Below, one piece after another: positions 15,647 through 24,334 of a stretch of DNA of 64,000 nucleotides. The number at the start of each line of letters is the position of its first letter. Position 1 is the stretch's first letter. The notes below the pieces were generated by a model. That model was not told where the DNA came from and did no database searches. It saw only the letters and a program-made list of their open reading frames with translations. Source of the DNA: Nocardioides sp. JS614 (GTDB lineage: Bacteria > Actinomycetota > Actinomycetes > Propionibacteriales > Nocardioidaceae); the NCBI RefSeq assembly GCF_000015265.1, contig NC_008699.1, positions 4,278,001 through 4,342,000 of the forward strand, read 5' to 3'. The position numbers and the translations under genes are program-made.

Positions 15647-17049
15647 CTGCTCGAACCCTCGCCCGCTGGATCACCTCGGAGCTCGCCCTACCCGGAGAGG
15701 TCGAGGAGGCGGCCCTGCGCCACCTCCTCGACGGGCTGGGGACCGCGGTGGCCGCAGCCCGGACCGGCGCGGCCGACCCCGCGGTCGCCGTGGCCACGAG
15801 GCTCGCCGGACCTCCCGAGGCGACGATCCTCGGGGGCACCACCCAGGTGAGTGCTCCCGCCGCCGCGCTGGCGAACGGGACCCTCGTGCACGCCCTGGAC
15901 TTCGACGACACCCACGCGGGCGGTCTGGTGCACGCGACGGCCGTGGTGCTGCCCGCCGCGCTCGCGGTCGGCGAAGAGGTCGGTGCCAGCGGGCGCCGGG
16001 TCCTCGACGCCGCGGTCGTCGGCTACGAGGTGGCCTGCCGGGTCGCCGCGGCCGCACCCCACGGCTTCCACGCCCGAGGACTGCACGCCACCATGGTGGC
16101 CGGCGTCTTCTCATCCGCGGCGACGGCTGCCCGTCTCTACCGTCTCGACGCGGACACCACGACCCAGGCACTCGGCATCGCCGGCAGCCAGGCCGGCGGG
16201 CTCCTGGCCTTCCTCGGCACCGGCGCCAGCACCAAGCAGCTGCACCCGGGCTTCGCCTCCCAGGCCGGGATCCTCGCCGCGCGGCTGGCGGCGGCCGGCG
16301 CGACCGGACCCGAGACCGTGTTCGACGGCCCGCACGGCATCTACGACGCACTGGCCACCGGTGACGTCGATCGCTCCGTCATCCTCGGTGGCCTGGGCCG
16401 GACCTGGGAGACCACCCGGATCGGCATCAAGCCCTGGCCGGCCTGCCAGCTCTCGCACGCGACCATGGCGGCCGCACGCGATGCCCTGTCGCGGGCCGGG
16501 GTGTCCGCGGACGCCGTCGTCTCGGTGCGTGCGCGGGTTCACCCGGACTCCGCCGCGGTCGTCTGCGCCGAGGACCGCGACCTGGCCCACCCGGCCAGCC
16601 CGTACGCCGCGAAGTTCTCCCTCCCCTGGACGGTGGCGGCCATGCTGCTCGACGGCCGGGTCGACGTCACCACCTACGCGCCGGGCCAGCTCGGCCGCCG
16701 CGACGTCTCGGAACTGGCGGCGCGGGTCGCGTGGGACGTGGTCGACCCCGGCGCCGTCGCGGCGGACAGTCCCGGCGACGTGGTCCTGACCCTGGTGGAC
16801 GGTCGCGAGGTCGCCGGGCACGTCGACCGGAGCCCCGGAGGGGGGTCGGCACCGCTCGCCGACACCGACCTGATGGCCAAGCTGACCGGCAACGTCGGGC
16901 CGCTCGCGTCCCGGCTCACGGCCGCCGTGCGCCGGCTCCCCACTGCGACCGACCTGGCCGCCGTTCTGCACCTGGTCGCGGCGGCGTCCGCACCCGAGGG
17001 CGTCCGCGGTGCCGAACCGTCCCGACCGATCGAACCTCCGGAGGCCTGA
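15643..17049 (+). CDS. MmgE/PrpD family protein
   Basis: The 468-residue all-helical/lid protein belongs to the family of 2-methylcitrate dehydratase (PrpD) and cis-aconitate decarboxylase. HALDFDDTHAGG and KPWPACQLSHATM match the two conserved active-site regions. Members dehydrate, isomerise or decarboxylate polycarboxylates. The start overlaps the CaiB stop (ATGA), and the RidA-type gene follows after 2 bp. Many catabolic islands contain PrpD-like genes with no assigned reaction, so function is limited to lyase or isomerase on a carboxylated intermediate. Confidence 0.85.
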   Translation: MTARTLARWITSELALPGEVEEAALRHLLDGLGTAVAAARTGAADPAVAVATRLAGPPEATILGGTTQVSAPAAALANGTLVHALDFDDTHAGGLVHATAVVLPAALAVGEEVGASGRRVLDAAVVGYEVACRVAAAAPHGFHARGLHATMVAGVFSSAATAARLYRLDADTTTQALGIAGSQAGGLLAFLGTGASTKQLHPGFASQAGILAARLAAAGATGPETVFDGPHGIYDALATGDVDRSVILGGLGRTWETTRIGIKPWPACQLSHATMAAARDALSRAGVSADAVVSVRARVHPDSAAVVCAEDRDLAHPASPYAAKFSLPWTVAAMLLDGRVDVTTYAPGQLGRRDVSELAARVAWDVVDPGAVAADSPGDVVLTLVDGREVAGHVDRSPGGGSAPLADTDLMAKLTGNVGPLASRLTAAVRRLPTATDLAAVLHLVAAASAPEGVRGAEPSRPIEPPEA

Positions 17050-17051
17050 TC

Positions 17052-18269
17052 ATGACCCTGTCCGCCATCAAGCCCGCGTCCTTCCCCTGGTTTCCCTACG
17101 AGGGCTTCACCTTCTGCCTGGGCCTGAGCGAGGGTGAGCACGCCTGGACCTCGGGACACACCGCAGCCAGCCTGGACGCCTCCCTGGGGAAGATGACGGT
17201 GGGCGGCACGATGCGCGAGCAGGCCCGCACGGCGTACGAGAAGGTGCTGACGATCGTCGAGGGCGCCGGGCTGTCCCTAGAAGACGTCACGCACATCACC
17301 GAGAACGTGACGCTGTCCGGTCTCGAGCACTACGAGGACGCGGTCGCGGTGCGTCGCGAGCTCTTTGGCGACCACGAACCGGCCATCACCACGATCATCG
17401 TCCAGCGTCTGGTGCGGTCCGCGGCGTTCCTCGAGGTGGAGCTGCGGGCCTCGCGCGGCGGCGGCACCGTGTTGCTGTCGAGCGAGGGACGGCGCCCTGG
17501 CACCTGGACGCCGTCGCCGGTCACACAGGGCCATGACGGCGCCGTGCACCTGCCGACGCTCGTGCCGATCGACGAGCACGGGGACCTGGTCGCGCCCGAC
17601 GACCTGGTCGGCCAGTACCGGTACTGCCTCGAGCAGGCCGACGTGCTCCTCCGCCGGGCGGGCCTCTCGCTCGACAACGCCGTCACGACCTACGACTACT
17701 CGACTCCGCCGACTCGTCGCGACTACCGCCGTACCCACGAGGTCCGGCAGGAGCTGCTCGGCGGGGCCGGGGTCTACCCAGGGGCGGGCGGGATCCTGAT
17801 GGGCCGCCTGCACCGCGAGGGACAGCTCGTGGCCATCGACGTCACCGCCTCGCGCCACCCGCTCGAGCTGGTCAACCCGGGCTGGTCGCGCTACGACAGC
17901 CTGACCTACTCACCGGGGGTGAAGGCGGGACGGACCCTCTACATGTCCGGCTTCGCGTCGCTGGACATGGAGACCCAAGAGGCCCTGCACCCCGGTGACC
18001 TGGGTGCGCAGGCGGAGGTCACCTACGGCGCGATCGGGCACCTGCTCGAGCACGCCGGGCTCAGGCCCTCCGACCTGCTCTCGACCGTCGAGTTCTGCGT
18101 GGAGCGGGAGCTGCCGAACTACCGGGTGGTCGCGGGTGTGCGCGAGCGCCTGCTGGCCCCGCCCTGGCCCGCGTCGACCGGCGCGATCTGCCTCGGCCTC
18201 CTCCGCCCGGAGTTCCTCATCGAGGTGTTCCCGACGGCGCTGTACCCCGCGTCGGAGGCCGACGCATGA
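17052..18269 (+). CDS. Triple-RidA (YjgF/Rid) domain protein
   Basis: Three Rid-fold units are fused in 405 residues: about 1-137, 138-270 and 271-405. Each has the EQ(A/V)..(A/C)...(V/A)L..AGLS..D helix (VEGAGLSLEDV, LLRRAGLSLDNA, LEHAGLRPSDL) and a closing beta-strand. Classic RidA forms trimers that hydrolyse 2-imino or enamino acids using a conserved arginine. Units 1 and 2 keep an R-L pair in that strand (QRLVR, GRLHR), whereas unit 3 reads GLLRPE and may lack it. A single chain may therefore mimic the trimer. Its place in a C-N-rich catabolic operon suggests imine or enamine handling. The function is inferred. Confidence 0.75.
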   Translation: MTLSAIKPASFPWFPYEGFTFCLGLSEGEHAWTSGHTAASLDASLGKMTVGGTMREQARTAYEKVLTIVEGAGLSLEDVTHITENVTLSGLEHYEDAVAVRRELFGDHEPAITTIIVQRLVRSAAFLEVELRASRGGGTVLLSSEGRRPGTWTPSPVTQGHDGAVHLPTLVPIDEHGDLVAPDDLVGQYRYCLEQADVLLRRAGLSLDNAVTTYDYSTPPTRRDYRRTHEVRQELLGGAGVYPGAGGILMGRLHREGQLVAIDVTASRHPLELVNPGWSRYDSLTYSPGVKAGRTLYMSGFASLDMETQEALHPGDLGAQAEVTYGAIGHLLEHAGLRPSDLLSTVEFCVERELPNYRVVAGVRERLLAPPWPASTGAICLGLLRPEFLIEVFPTALYPASEADA

Positions 18270-18766
18270 GCCTGCTGACCCCCGAGATCGCCGCACTCGT
18301 CGGCACCACCCGGGTCTACGTCGCACCCGAGCCGGTCGGCGCGGCGGCCGGACGCTACTTCGGCCTGGCCATCGGGGACGACAACCCGCTGTACTTCGAC
18401 GCGACGTTCGCTCGGGCACACGGCCTCGCCGGGGTGACTGCGCCACCGACCCTGATCTGCGAGACCAACCAGTACGCCGGTCTCCCGATGGACCGCGAGG
18501 GCTACGCCGGCCACACGTGGGGGCTCGACATCCCGGGCACCCGCCAGGTGCGCGGCGGCAACAGGTACACCTTCCACCGCCGGATCCGACCCGAGGACGT
18601 CGTCACGGCCACCTGGCGCATCGAGGATGCCACCGAGAAGGTGACCTCCTCCGGCAGCGAGATGCTGATCATCACCTCGCGCGCGACCTACACCGAGCAG
18701 AGCGGCGAGGTGCTCGCCGAGAACGAGGAGACGATCATCTTCGTGAGCCTGGAGAAGCCCGCATGA
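18266..18766 (+). CDS. FAS1-like/MaoC N-terminal dehydratase subunit
   Basis: The 166-residue single hot-dog domain contains GRYFGLAIGDDNPLYFD and FHRRIRPEDVVTATW, the pattern of the non-catalytic or partner MaoC fold (FAS1-like dehydratase). It overlaps the RidA gene by 4 bp and the next MaoC gene by 4 bp. Together with 18763-19206 it probably forms a heteromeric enoyl-CoA hydratase like ChsH1-ChsH2 of steroid side-chain degradation. This pairing is by analogy. Confidence 0.8.
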   Translation: MSLLTPEIAALVGTTRVYVAPEPVGAAAGRYFGLAIGDDNPLYFDATFARAHGLAGVTAPPTLICETNQYAGLPMDREGYAGHTWGLDIPGTRQVRGGNRYTFHRRIRPEDVVTATWRIEDATEKVTSSGSEMLIITSRATYTEQSGEVLAENEETIIFVSLEKPA

Positions 18767-19206
18767 CGGCCCCGGTCACACCACGCGTCGGCGACCCGGT
18801 CCCCGCACTGCAGCGCACGATCACGCTCACCGACATGGTGGCCTACGCCGGCGCGACCTGGGACTGGCACCGACTGCACTACGACCAGGACTACGCCGCC
18901 GAGAAGGGGCTGCCGGGGCCGGTCGTCGACGGTCAGGTCTTCGGCGCCCTGCTCGTCGAGCAGGTCCAGGACTGGTTGGGCCCGCGGTCCTTCGTCCGCC
19001 GTCTCGACTTCACCTTCCGCAACCTCGTGTTCGCCGGCGAGACGGTGCGCTGCGAGGGCACGGTCACGGAGGCGACCGGCGACCGGATCGAGCTCGCGCT
19101 GACGGTCGTCGTCGTGGGCCCGGACGGTGCGCCCGGCCGGCCCGCGGTCGCACCCGCCCACGCCAGCGTGCTCCTCGGGCAGCCCGACGGGCCGGGAGCA
19201 CGATGA
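18763..19206 (+). CDS. MaoC-like acyl-CoA hydratase, catalytic subunit
   Basis: The 147-residue hot-dog protein has WDWHRLHYDQDYA and GPVVDGQVFGALLVEQV, with the Asp/His hydratase motif (HRLHYD) typical of catalytic MaoC subunits. ATG at 18763 overlaps the previous stop (ATGA), and its own stop overlaps the aldolase start. It presumably hydrates the enoyl-CoA made by the acyl-CoA dehydrogenase at 20773-21933. Confidence 0.83.
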   Translation: MTAPVTPRVGDPVPALQRTITLTDMVAYAGATWDWHRLHYDQDYAAEKGLPGPVVDGQVFGALLVEQVQDWLGPRSFVRRLDFTFRNLVFAGETVRCEGTVTEATGDRIELALTVVVVGPDGAPGRPAVAPAHASVLLGQPDGPGAR

Positions 19207-20351
19207 CCACCGGCGCGGCGATCGTCGGGGCCGCGGAGTCCGACCTGGGCGTCACCGGCAAGTCCATCCTGACCCTGCAGGCCCAGGCCGTGTCCCGGGC
19301 ACTGGCCGACGCCGGCCTCACCGTCGCCGACGTCGACGGGATCGCCACCACCGGCATCTCCCGCTTCTCCGCCACCCAGCTCGCCGACTACCTCAGTCTC
19401 CGGCCCACCTGGACCGACTCCACCTTCGCGGGAGGGTCGGCGTTCGAGATGTACGTCGCCCGGGCCGCGCAGGCGATCGCGGCCGGGCAAGCGACCACGG
19501 TCGTCATCTCGTTCGCATCCAACCAGCGGTCCGCGAGGTCCCGGAGGCTGGGCGGGGTGCACGAGCCCTGGATCCCCGAGGCCCAGTTCGAGGAGCCGTA
19601 CGACCCGCTCTATCCCGTGTCGTACTACGCCATGGCCGCCCAGCAGTACTTCCATCGGTTCGGCGGCACCCGCGAGCAGCTCGCGGAGATCGCGGTCGCG
19701 GCACGTGACTGGGCGCTGCTGAACCCGCGGGCGTTCCGCTACGGCGCCGGCCGGCTCTCCGTCGAGGACGTGACCGGGTCGACGATGATCTCCAGCCCCC
19801 TCGGCGTCGCCGACTGCTGCCTGGTGACCGATGGCGGCGGTGCCGTCGTCCTGACCTCGCTGGAGCGCGCCCGGGACCTGGCCCGACCTCCCGTCGAGGT
19901 CCTCGGGTACGGCGAGCGGACCACCAACACCTCGTTCACCACTGTCCGCGACCTGACCGCCCCCGGCGCAGCGGAGTCGGCGGCGGACGCGTACGCGCGA
20001 GCCGGGATCACCGCGGCCGACGTGGACGTCGTCGAGGTGTACGACTCCTTCACCATCACCGCCGCGCTCAGCGTCGAGGCGCTCGGGTTCTGTGGACGCG
20101 GGGAGGTGCTCGACTTCATCCAGGACGGCCGGATCCGGCCCGGCGGGTCCCTGCCGCTCAACACCAACGGCGGCGGGCTCTCCTACTGCCACCCCGGCCA
20201 GTACGGCGTGCTGCTGCTCGTCGAGGCCGTCCGTCAGCTGCGGGGCGAGTGCGCGGAACGGCAGGTCGCGGGCGCCGAGGTCGCGGTCGCGCACGGCACC
20301 GGCGGGATCATGTCCACCCACGCGACCGTCGTCTTGGGAGTGGCCCGATGA
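19203..20351 (+). CDS. Thiolase-fold lipid-transfer-like protein, probable Ltp2-type retro-aldolase
   Basis: The 382-residue thiolase-superfamily protein resembles SCP-x/Ltp proteins. At the place of the thiolase nucleophile (CASG) it reads FAGGSAFEMY, so the reactive cysteine is missing, and near the C-terminus AHGTGGIMSTHA replaces the usual second cysteine motif. Such proteins, with a DUF35 partner, act as aldolases on 3-hydroxy-acyl-CoA side chains (Ltp2-ChsH2). Here the DUF35 gene follows with a 4-bp overlap, which supports that reading. Classic thiolysis is unlikely on these residues. The cleaved substrate is unknown. Confidence 0.78.
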   Translation: MTTGAAIVGAAESDLGVTGKSILTLQAQAVSRALADAGLTVADVDGIATTGISRFSATQLADYLSLRPTWTDSTFAGGSAFEMYVARAAQAIAAGQATTVVISFASNQRSARSRRLGGVHEPWIPEAQFEEPYDPLYPVSYYAMAAQQYFHRFGGTREQLAEIAVAARDWALLNPRAFRYGAGRLSVEDVTGSTMISSPLGVADCCLVTDGGGAVVLTSLERARDLARPPVEVLGYGERTTNTSFTTVRDLTAPGAAESAADAYARAGITAADVDVVEVYDSFTITAALSVEALGFCGRGEVLDFIQDGRIRPGGSLPLNTNGGGLSYCHPGQYGVLLLVEAVRQLRGECAERQVAGAEVAVAHGTGGIMSTHATVVLGVAR

Positions 20352-20776
20352 GCGGCTTCGTACCGGGCGAGGTGCCCGCGGCCGACGAGGTCACCGGCGG
20401 ATGGTGGGAGGCCACCCGCGAGCACCGCCTGACCGTGCAGTCCTGCACTGCCTGCGGGCACCTCCAGCACCCGCCTCGTGCGCTCTGCACGAGCTGCGGG
20501 TCGCTCGAGCACCTGGAGCTCGTCCCCGCCGCCGGCACCGGCACGGTGGACACCTTCACGACGGTCCACCGGGCGCTACGTCCGGGGGTCCCCACGCCGT
20601 ACGTCCTCGCCCGGGTGCGTCTCGACGAGGGCCCGCTCCTGCTGACCCGGTTGACCGGCGAGCGGGACTGGGCCATCGGCGACCTCGTGAGCATCGGCTG
20701 GGTCGACCTGGCCGACGGCCGCGCCCTGCCCGTCTTCCACTCCACCAACACCGAGCCAACCGAGGAGACCCCATGA
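20348..20776 (+). CDS. DUF35 Zn-ribbon/OB-fold partner protein
   Basis: The 142-residue protein has a rubredoxin-like zinc ribbon (C33, C36, C47, C50 in CTACG and CTSCG) followed by an OB fold. DUF35 proteins bind and stabilise Ltp-type aldolases or thiolases and bridge them to hydratases. Overlaps of 4 bp with both neighbours fit a stoichiometric complex. It is a non-fused counterpart of the DUF35 half of mycobacterial ChsH2. Confidence 0.85.
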   Translation: MSGFVPGEVPAADEVTGGWWEATREHRLTVQSCTACGHLQHPPRALCTSCGSLEHLELVPAAGTGTVDTFTTVHRALRPGVPTPYVLARVRLDEGPLLLTRLTGERDWAIGDLVSIGWVDLADGRALPVFHSTNTEPTEETP

Positions 20777-21933
20777 AGTTCGAGCTGGACGAGGACCAGC
20801 GCGAGTTCAAGTCGCTGCTGCGCACGTTCGTCGACAAGGAGATCGTGCCGGTCGCGCGGGACTGGGAGCAGTCCGGCCGCTACCCGACCGAGATCGTCGA
20901 CGGCATGAAGGCGATGGGACTCTTCGGCATCACCGTCCCCGAGGAGTACGGCGGGCTCGACCTCGACCCGGTCGCCTTCGCGCTGGTCTTCGAGGAGATC
21001 GCGCGCGGCTGGATGGGCATCGCCGGAATCCTGGGCAGCCACTCGCTGGCCTGCCGGCTCATCGCGATGCACGGCACGGAGGAGCAGCGGCAGATGTACC
21101 TCCCCGACCTCGCGACCGGCGCGCGGCGCACCGGCATCGGCCTGACCGAGGCCGACGCGGGCACCGACCTGCAGGGCATCCGCACGACCGCCCGGCTCGA
21201 TGGCGACCACTACGTGGTCAACGGGGCCAAGATGTGGATCACCAACGCCAGGTACGCCGACCCACTGCCGGTGCTGGTCAAGACCGACCCCTCCGCGTCG
21301 CCCGCGCACCGCGGGATGAGCGTGCTGCTGATCGAGGCCGACACCCCTGGCTACGAGGTCACCAAGGACATCCCGAAGCTCGGCTACAAGGGCACCGAGT
21401 CCTGCGAGATCCGCCTCGACGACGTCCGGGTGCCGGTGTCGCAGCTGGTGGGCGGCGTCGAGGGCAGGGGCATGCAGCAGGTCCTCTCCGCGTTGGAGTG
21501 GGGCCGGGTTAACATCGCGGCCCGTTCGGTCGGGATCGCCCAGCGCGCCCATGACGAAGCGCTGGCCTACGCGCAGCAGCGCAAGGCGTTCGGCAAGCCG
21601 ATCGCGGACTTCCAGGCCATCCAGCTGAAGCTCGGCGAGCTCGGCACCCAGGTGCAGGCCGCGCGGTTGATGGCCTACTGGGCGGCGGACGCGGTCCGCC
21701 AGGGTCGCGCCGACGGGGCCACCGGTATGGCGAAGATCTTCTGCTCCGAGGTCGCGCTCAACGCCGCCATCGACGCGATGAAGGTGCACGGCGGATACGG
21801 CTACTCGACCGAGTTCGAGGTCGAGCGGCTGTACCGCGACGCGATCTTGATGAGCATCGGCGAGGGCACCAACGACGTCTTGCGGACCGTCGTGGCGAAG
21901 TCGCTGGTCAAGGGCGAGACGGTGGTCGGCTGA
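20773..21933 (+). CDS. Acyl-CoA dehydrogenase
   Basis: The 386-residue FAD enzyme shows GLTEADAGTD and KMWITNARYAD for flavin/substrate binding and SIGEGTNDVLRTVVAKSL at the catalytic-glutamate region, where the loop reads GEGT. It should introduce the 2,3-double bond hydrated by the MaoC pair. Its start overlaps the DUF35 gene (ATGA). It is a distinct paralogue of the enzyme at 10713-11882. Confidence 0.9.
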   Translation: MKFELDEDQREFKSLLRTFVDKEIVPVARDWEQSGRYPTEIVDGMKAMGLFGITVPEEYGGLDLDPVAFALVFEEIARGWMGIAGILGSHSLACRLIAMHGTEEQRQMYLPDLATGARRTGIGLTEADAGTDLQGIRTTARLDGDHYVVNGAKMWITNARYADPLPVLVKTDPSASPAHRGMSVLLIEADTPGYEVTKDIPKLGYKGTESCEIRLDDVRVPVSQLVGGVEGRGMQQVLSALEWGRVNIAARSVGIAQRAHDEALAYAQQRKAFGKPIADFQAIQLKLGELGTQVQAARLMAYWAADAVRQGRADGATGMAKIFCSEVALNAAIDAMKVHGGYGYSTEFEVERLYRDAILMSIGEGTNDVLRTVVAKSLVKGETVVG

Positions 21934-22796
21934 TGTCGGCGCCGGCAGCACGGGTCGGCGTCGTCGGCGCCGGGCTGATGGGCTCGGGCATCGTCGAGGT
22001 GTCCGCCCGGAGCGGTTGTGCGGTCGTGTCCTACGAGATCGACCGTCGCGCGTCCGACGCCGGCAGGACACGTCTCGAATCCTCGCTGGACCGCGCCGTG
22101 GCACGCGGCAAGATCGATGCCGGGGCCCGTGACGCCACGCTCGGGCGCATCCGCTTCACCACCGACCTGTCCGAGCTGGCCGACCGGCAGTTCGTCTTCG
22201 AGGCCGTGATCGAGGACGAGGGCGTCAAGCTCGACCTGTTCGGGCGGCTCGATGCCCTCCTCGAGGACCCCGACGCCGTCCTGGCGACGAACACCTCCTC
22301 CATACCGGTGATGAAGCTGGCGATGGCCACGCAGGCTCCCGAGCGGGTGGTCGGGGTGCACTTCTTCAACCCTGCGCCGGTCCAGCGACTCGTGGAGCTG
22401 GTCCCTTCGCTGCTGACCTCGGACGCCACCGTCGAGCGGGCCCGAGGCTTCGCCACCGAGGTGCTCGGCAAGAGCGTGATCCGCTCGCAGGACCGCGCAG
22501 GATTCATCGTGAACTCCCTGCTGGTGCCCTACATCCTCTCGGCGATCCGGATGTTCGACTCCGGCTTCGCCTCCGCCGAGGACATCGACCGCGGCATGGA
22601 GCTGGGCTGTGCCCACCCGATGGGTCCGCTCCGGCTGGCCGACCTGATCGGGCTGGACACCCTCGGCGCGATCGCGGAGGCGATGTACGAGGAGTTCAAG
22701 GAGCAGCTCTACTTCGCCCCACCGGTGCTGCTGCGGATGGTCGAGGCCGGCCTCCTGGGCCGCAAGACCGGCCGCGGGTTCTACGAGTACGCCTGA
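21933..22796 (+). CDS. 3-hydroxyacyl-CoA dehydrogenase (3-hydroxybutyryl-CoA type)
   Basis: The 287-residue NAD(P)-dependent enzyme has the Rossmann motif GVVGAGLMGSGI, the catalytic-region motif GVHFFNPAPVQRLVELV, and a C-terminal GLLGRKTGRGFYEYA. It oxidises 3-hydroxyacyl-CoA to 3-ketoacyl-CoA. It is the last gene of the 12.9-22.8 kb operon and overlaps the 3' end of the opposing flavoprotein gene by 16 bp, leaving no room for a separate terminator. Confidence 0.92.
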   Translation: MSAPAARVGVVGAGLMGSGIVEVSARSGCAVVSYEIDRRASDAGRTRLESSLDRAVARGKIDAGARDATLGRIRFTTDLSELADRQFVFEAVIEDEGVKLDLFGRLDALLEDPDAVLATNTSSIPVMKLAMATQAPERVVGVHFFNPAPVQRLVELVPSLLTSDATVERARGFATEVLGKSVIRSQDRAGFIVNSLLVPYILSAIRMFDSGFASAEDIDRGMELGCAHPMGPLRLADLIGLDTLGAIAEAMYEEFKEQLYFAPPVLLRMVEAGLLGRKTGRGFYEYA

Positions 22797-24235
22797 GCCC
22801 GCGCCTGCGCGTCGGCGAGCCTGGCGCCGAGGAGCCGACCGAAGGTCAGCGCCGGCGTCACCAGCATGCCCGAGCAGAAGCTGTTGCCGCACGTGGCGCC
22901 GGCGCCGATCACCTCACCGACGGCGTACAGCCCGGCGATCACCTCGCCGGCCTCGTCCCGGACGCCGAACGAGGCGTCGATGTCGAGCCCCTGGAAGGTC
23001 ACCAGGGTGATCGCGTGGTTGCGGATCGCGTAGAAGGGTGGCGCGGCGATCGGCGCGGGGAGGTACGTGCGTCCGAAGTCCGGATCGTGCCCCTCGGCCA
23101 CGGCCCGGTTGTAGCCGGCCACGGTCTGAACCAGGCCGGCCTCGTCGATGCCCGCGGCCCGCGCGAGCTCCTCGAGGGTGGCCGCGGAGTGCAGTCCGGG
23201 GCGGGTGTCGACCATGGCACGGACGTCGTCGGGTTCCTGACCGACGACCATCTGGTTCATGCCACCGGTGGACAACGACAGGGCGGCATCGTCGAAGACG
23301 GTCCAGAAGGTCTGTTCGGCGATCCGGGTGAGGGCGCGCTCCTTCTCGTCGATGGACTCCTCGTCCTCGGCCACCCAGCGACGGCCGTGCCTGTCGACGT
23401 AGATCTCCCGGGGCGGACGCTCGCTGGTCAGCCGCTGCCGGTCCGACCAGTTGGCGCGGTTCGGGTTCCGCGGGTCGGGCAGGCCGCCGAAGGTCGGGAG
23501 GTGCGTTCCCGCGCCCTGGAGGCGAGCACCCGCGGCGAGCCCGAGATGCAGCCCGTCGCCGGTGGACGTGCGGGCGGCGGCCGACACGAGAGGCGCGTGC
23601 TCGAGCTCCTCGAAGAGCTCGGCGTCGGCGGCGTAGCCGCCGGTCGCCAGGACGACCGCGTCGGCGTCGACCTCGACCTCGCTCCCCGCCCGCAGCACCG
23701 AGACGCCGATCACCCCGCCGTCGTCACCGGTACGGAGCTCACCGACCACGGCGTCGGTCCAGACGGTGAGGTCGTAGCTCTCCTGGGTGCGCTCCAGCTC
23801 GGGCCGCAGGACCTCCAGGATGGAGAGTCCCTCGTCCTTGCCGTAGTAGGTGCGGGCGACGGTGTAGGGCTCGTGCCCGTAGACGATGCGCGGCGTCTCC
23901 GGAGCGAAGGCGAAGCCGCGCTCGGCCAGCCAGTCGACGGTGTCGGCGGCGTGCTCCGCGACGATCCGGATCAGGTCGTCGCGCGCCGTCCCCTGGCTGA
24001 TCCGGCGGATGTCCTCGAGGTGGGCCTGCGGGCTGTCCTCGATGCCGTGCTCCGCCTGCCGCCGGGTGCCCGCCGCGGCCATGTGGCCGCCGGTCACGTG
24101 CAGGGTCCCGCCGATCTTGCTGTCCTTCTCCACGAGCAGGACCCGGGCTCCCCCCTGGGCGGCGTGCACCGCACAGGGGATCCCCGCCGTTCCGGCGCCG
24201 ACGACCACGACGTCGTAGGTGGTGTCGCTCTGCAT
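22781..24235 (-). CDS. FAD-dependent oxidoreductase, KstD/fumarate-reductase-like
   Basis: The 484-residue flavoprotein is a close paralogue of 9198-10634, sharing VVVGAGTAGIPCAVHA, EKDSKIGGTLHVTGGHM, GHEPYTVARTYYGKDEGLSI and GLYAVGEVIGAGATCGNSFC. It has the FAD-binding N- and C-terminal parts with a substrate cap between. It is the last gene of the minus-strand operon that begins at 29779 and follows the cupin gene after 99 bp. The shared YYG.DEG segment in the cap suggests that the two close paralogues act on related intermediates. Confidence 0.85.
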   Translation of the reverse strand: MQSDTTYDVVVVGAGTAGIPCAVHAAQGGARVLLVEKDSKIGGTLHVTGGHMAAAGTRRQAEHGIEDSPQAHLEDIRRISQGTARDDLIRIVAEHAADTVDWLAERGFAFAPETPRIVYGHEPYTVARTYYGKDEGLSILEVLRPELERTQESYDLTVWTDAVVGELRTGDDGGVIGVSVLRAGSEVEVDADAVVLATGGYAADAELFEELEHAPLVSAAARTSTGDGLHLGLAAGARLQGAGTHLPTFGGLPDPRNPNRANWSDRQRLTSERPPREIYVDRHGRRWVAEDEESIDEKERALTRIAEQTFWTVFDDAALSLSTGGMNQMVVGQEPDDVRAMVDTRPGLHSAATLEELARAAGIDEAGLVQTVAGYNRAVAEGHDPDFGRTYLPAPIAAPPFYAIRNHAITLVTFQGLDIDASFGVRDEAGEVIAGLYAVGEVIGAGATCGNSFCSGMLVTPALTFGRLLGARLADAQARAQAYS

Positions 24236-24334
24236 GCTGATGGCTGAACTCCTGACGGTGCGGGGTCGGTGTCCGGTCGCCCGGCGGCCGGGGTGGGTGG
24301 GTCGCGCGCGTCCCGAGCCGCGCGCACCGGGCGA

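Noticed and set aside
19203..20351. Classic acetyl-CoA acetyltransferase
   Set aside because: The nucleophilic cysteine is replaced by glycine in FAGGS and the partner is a DUF35 protein, so an Ltp2-type aldolase is the better reading.
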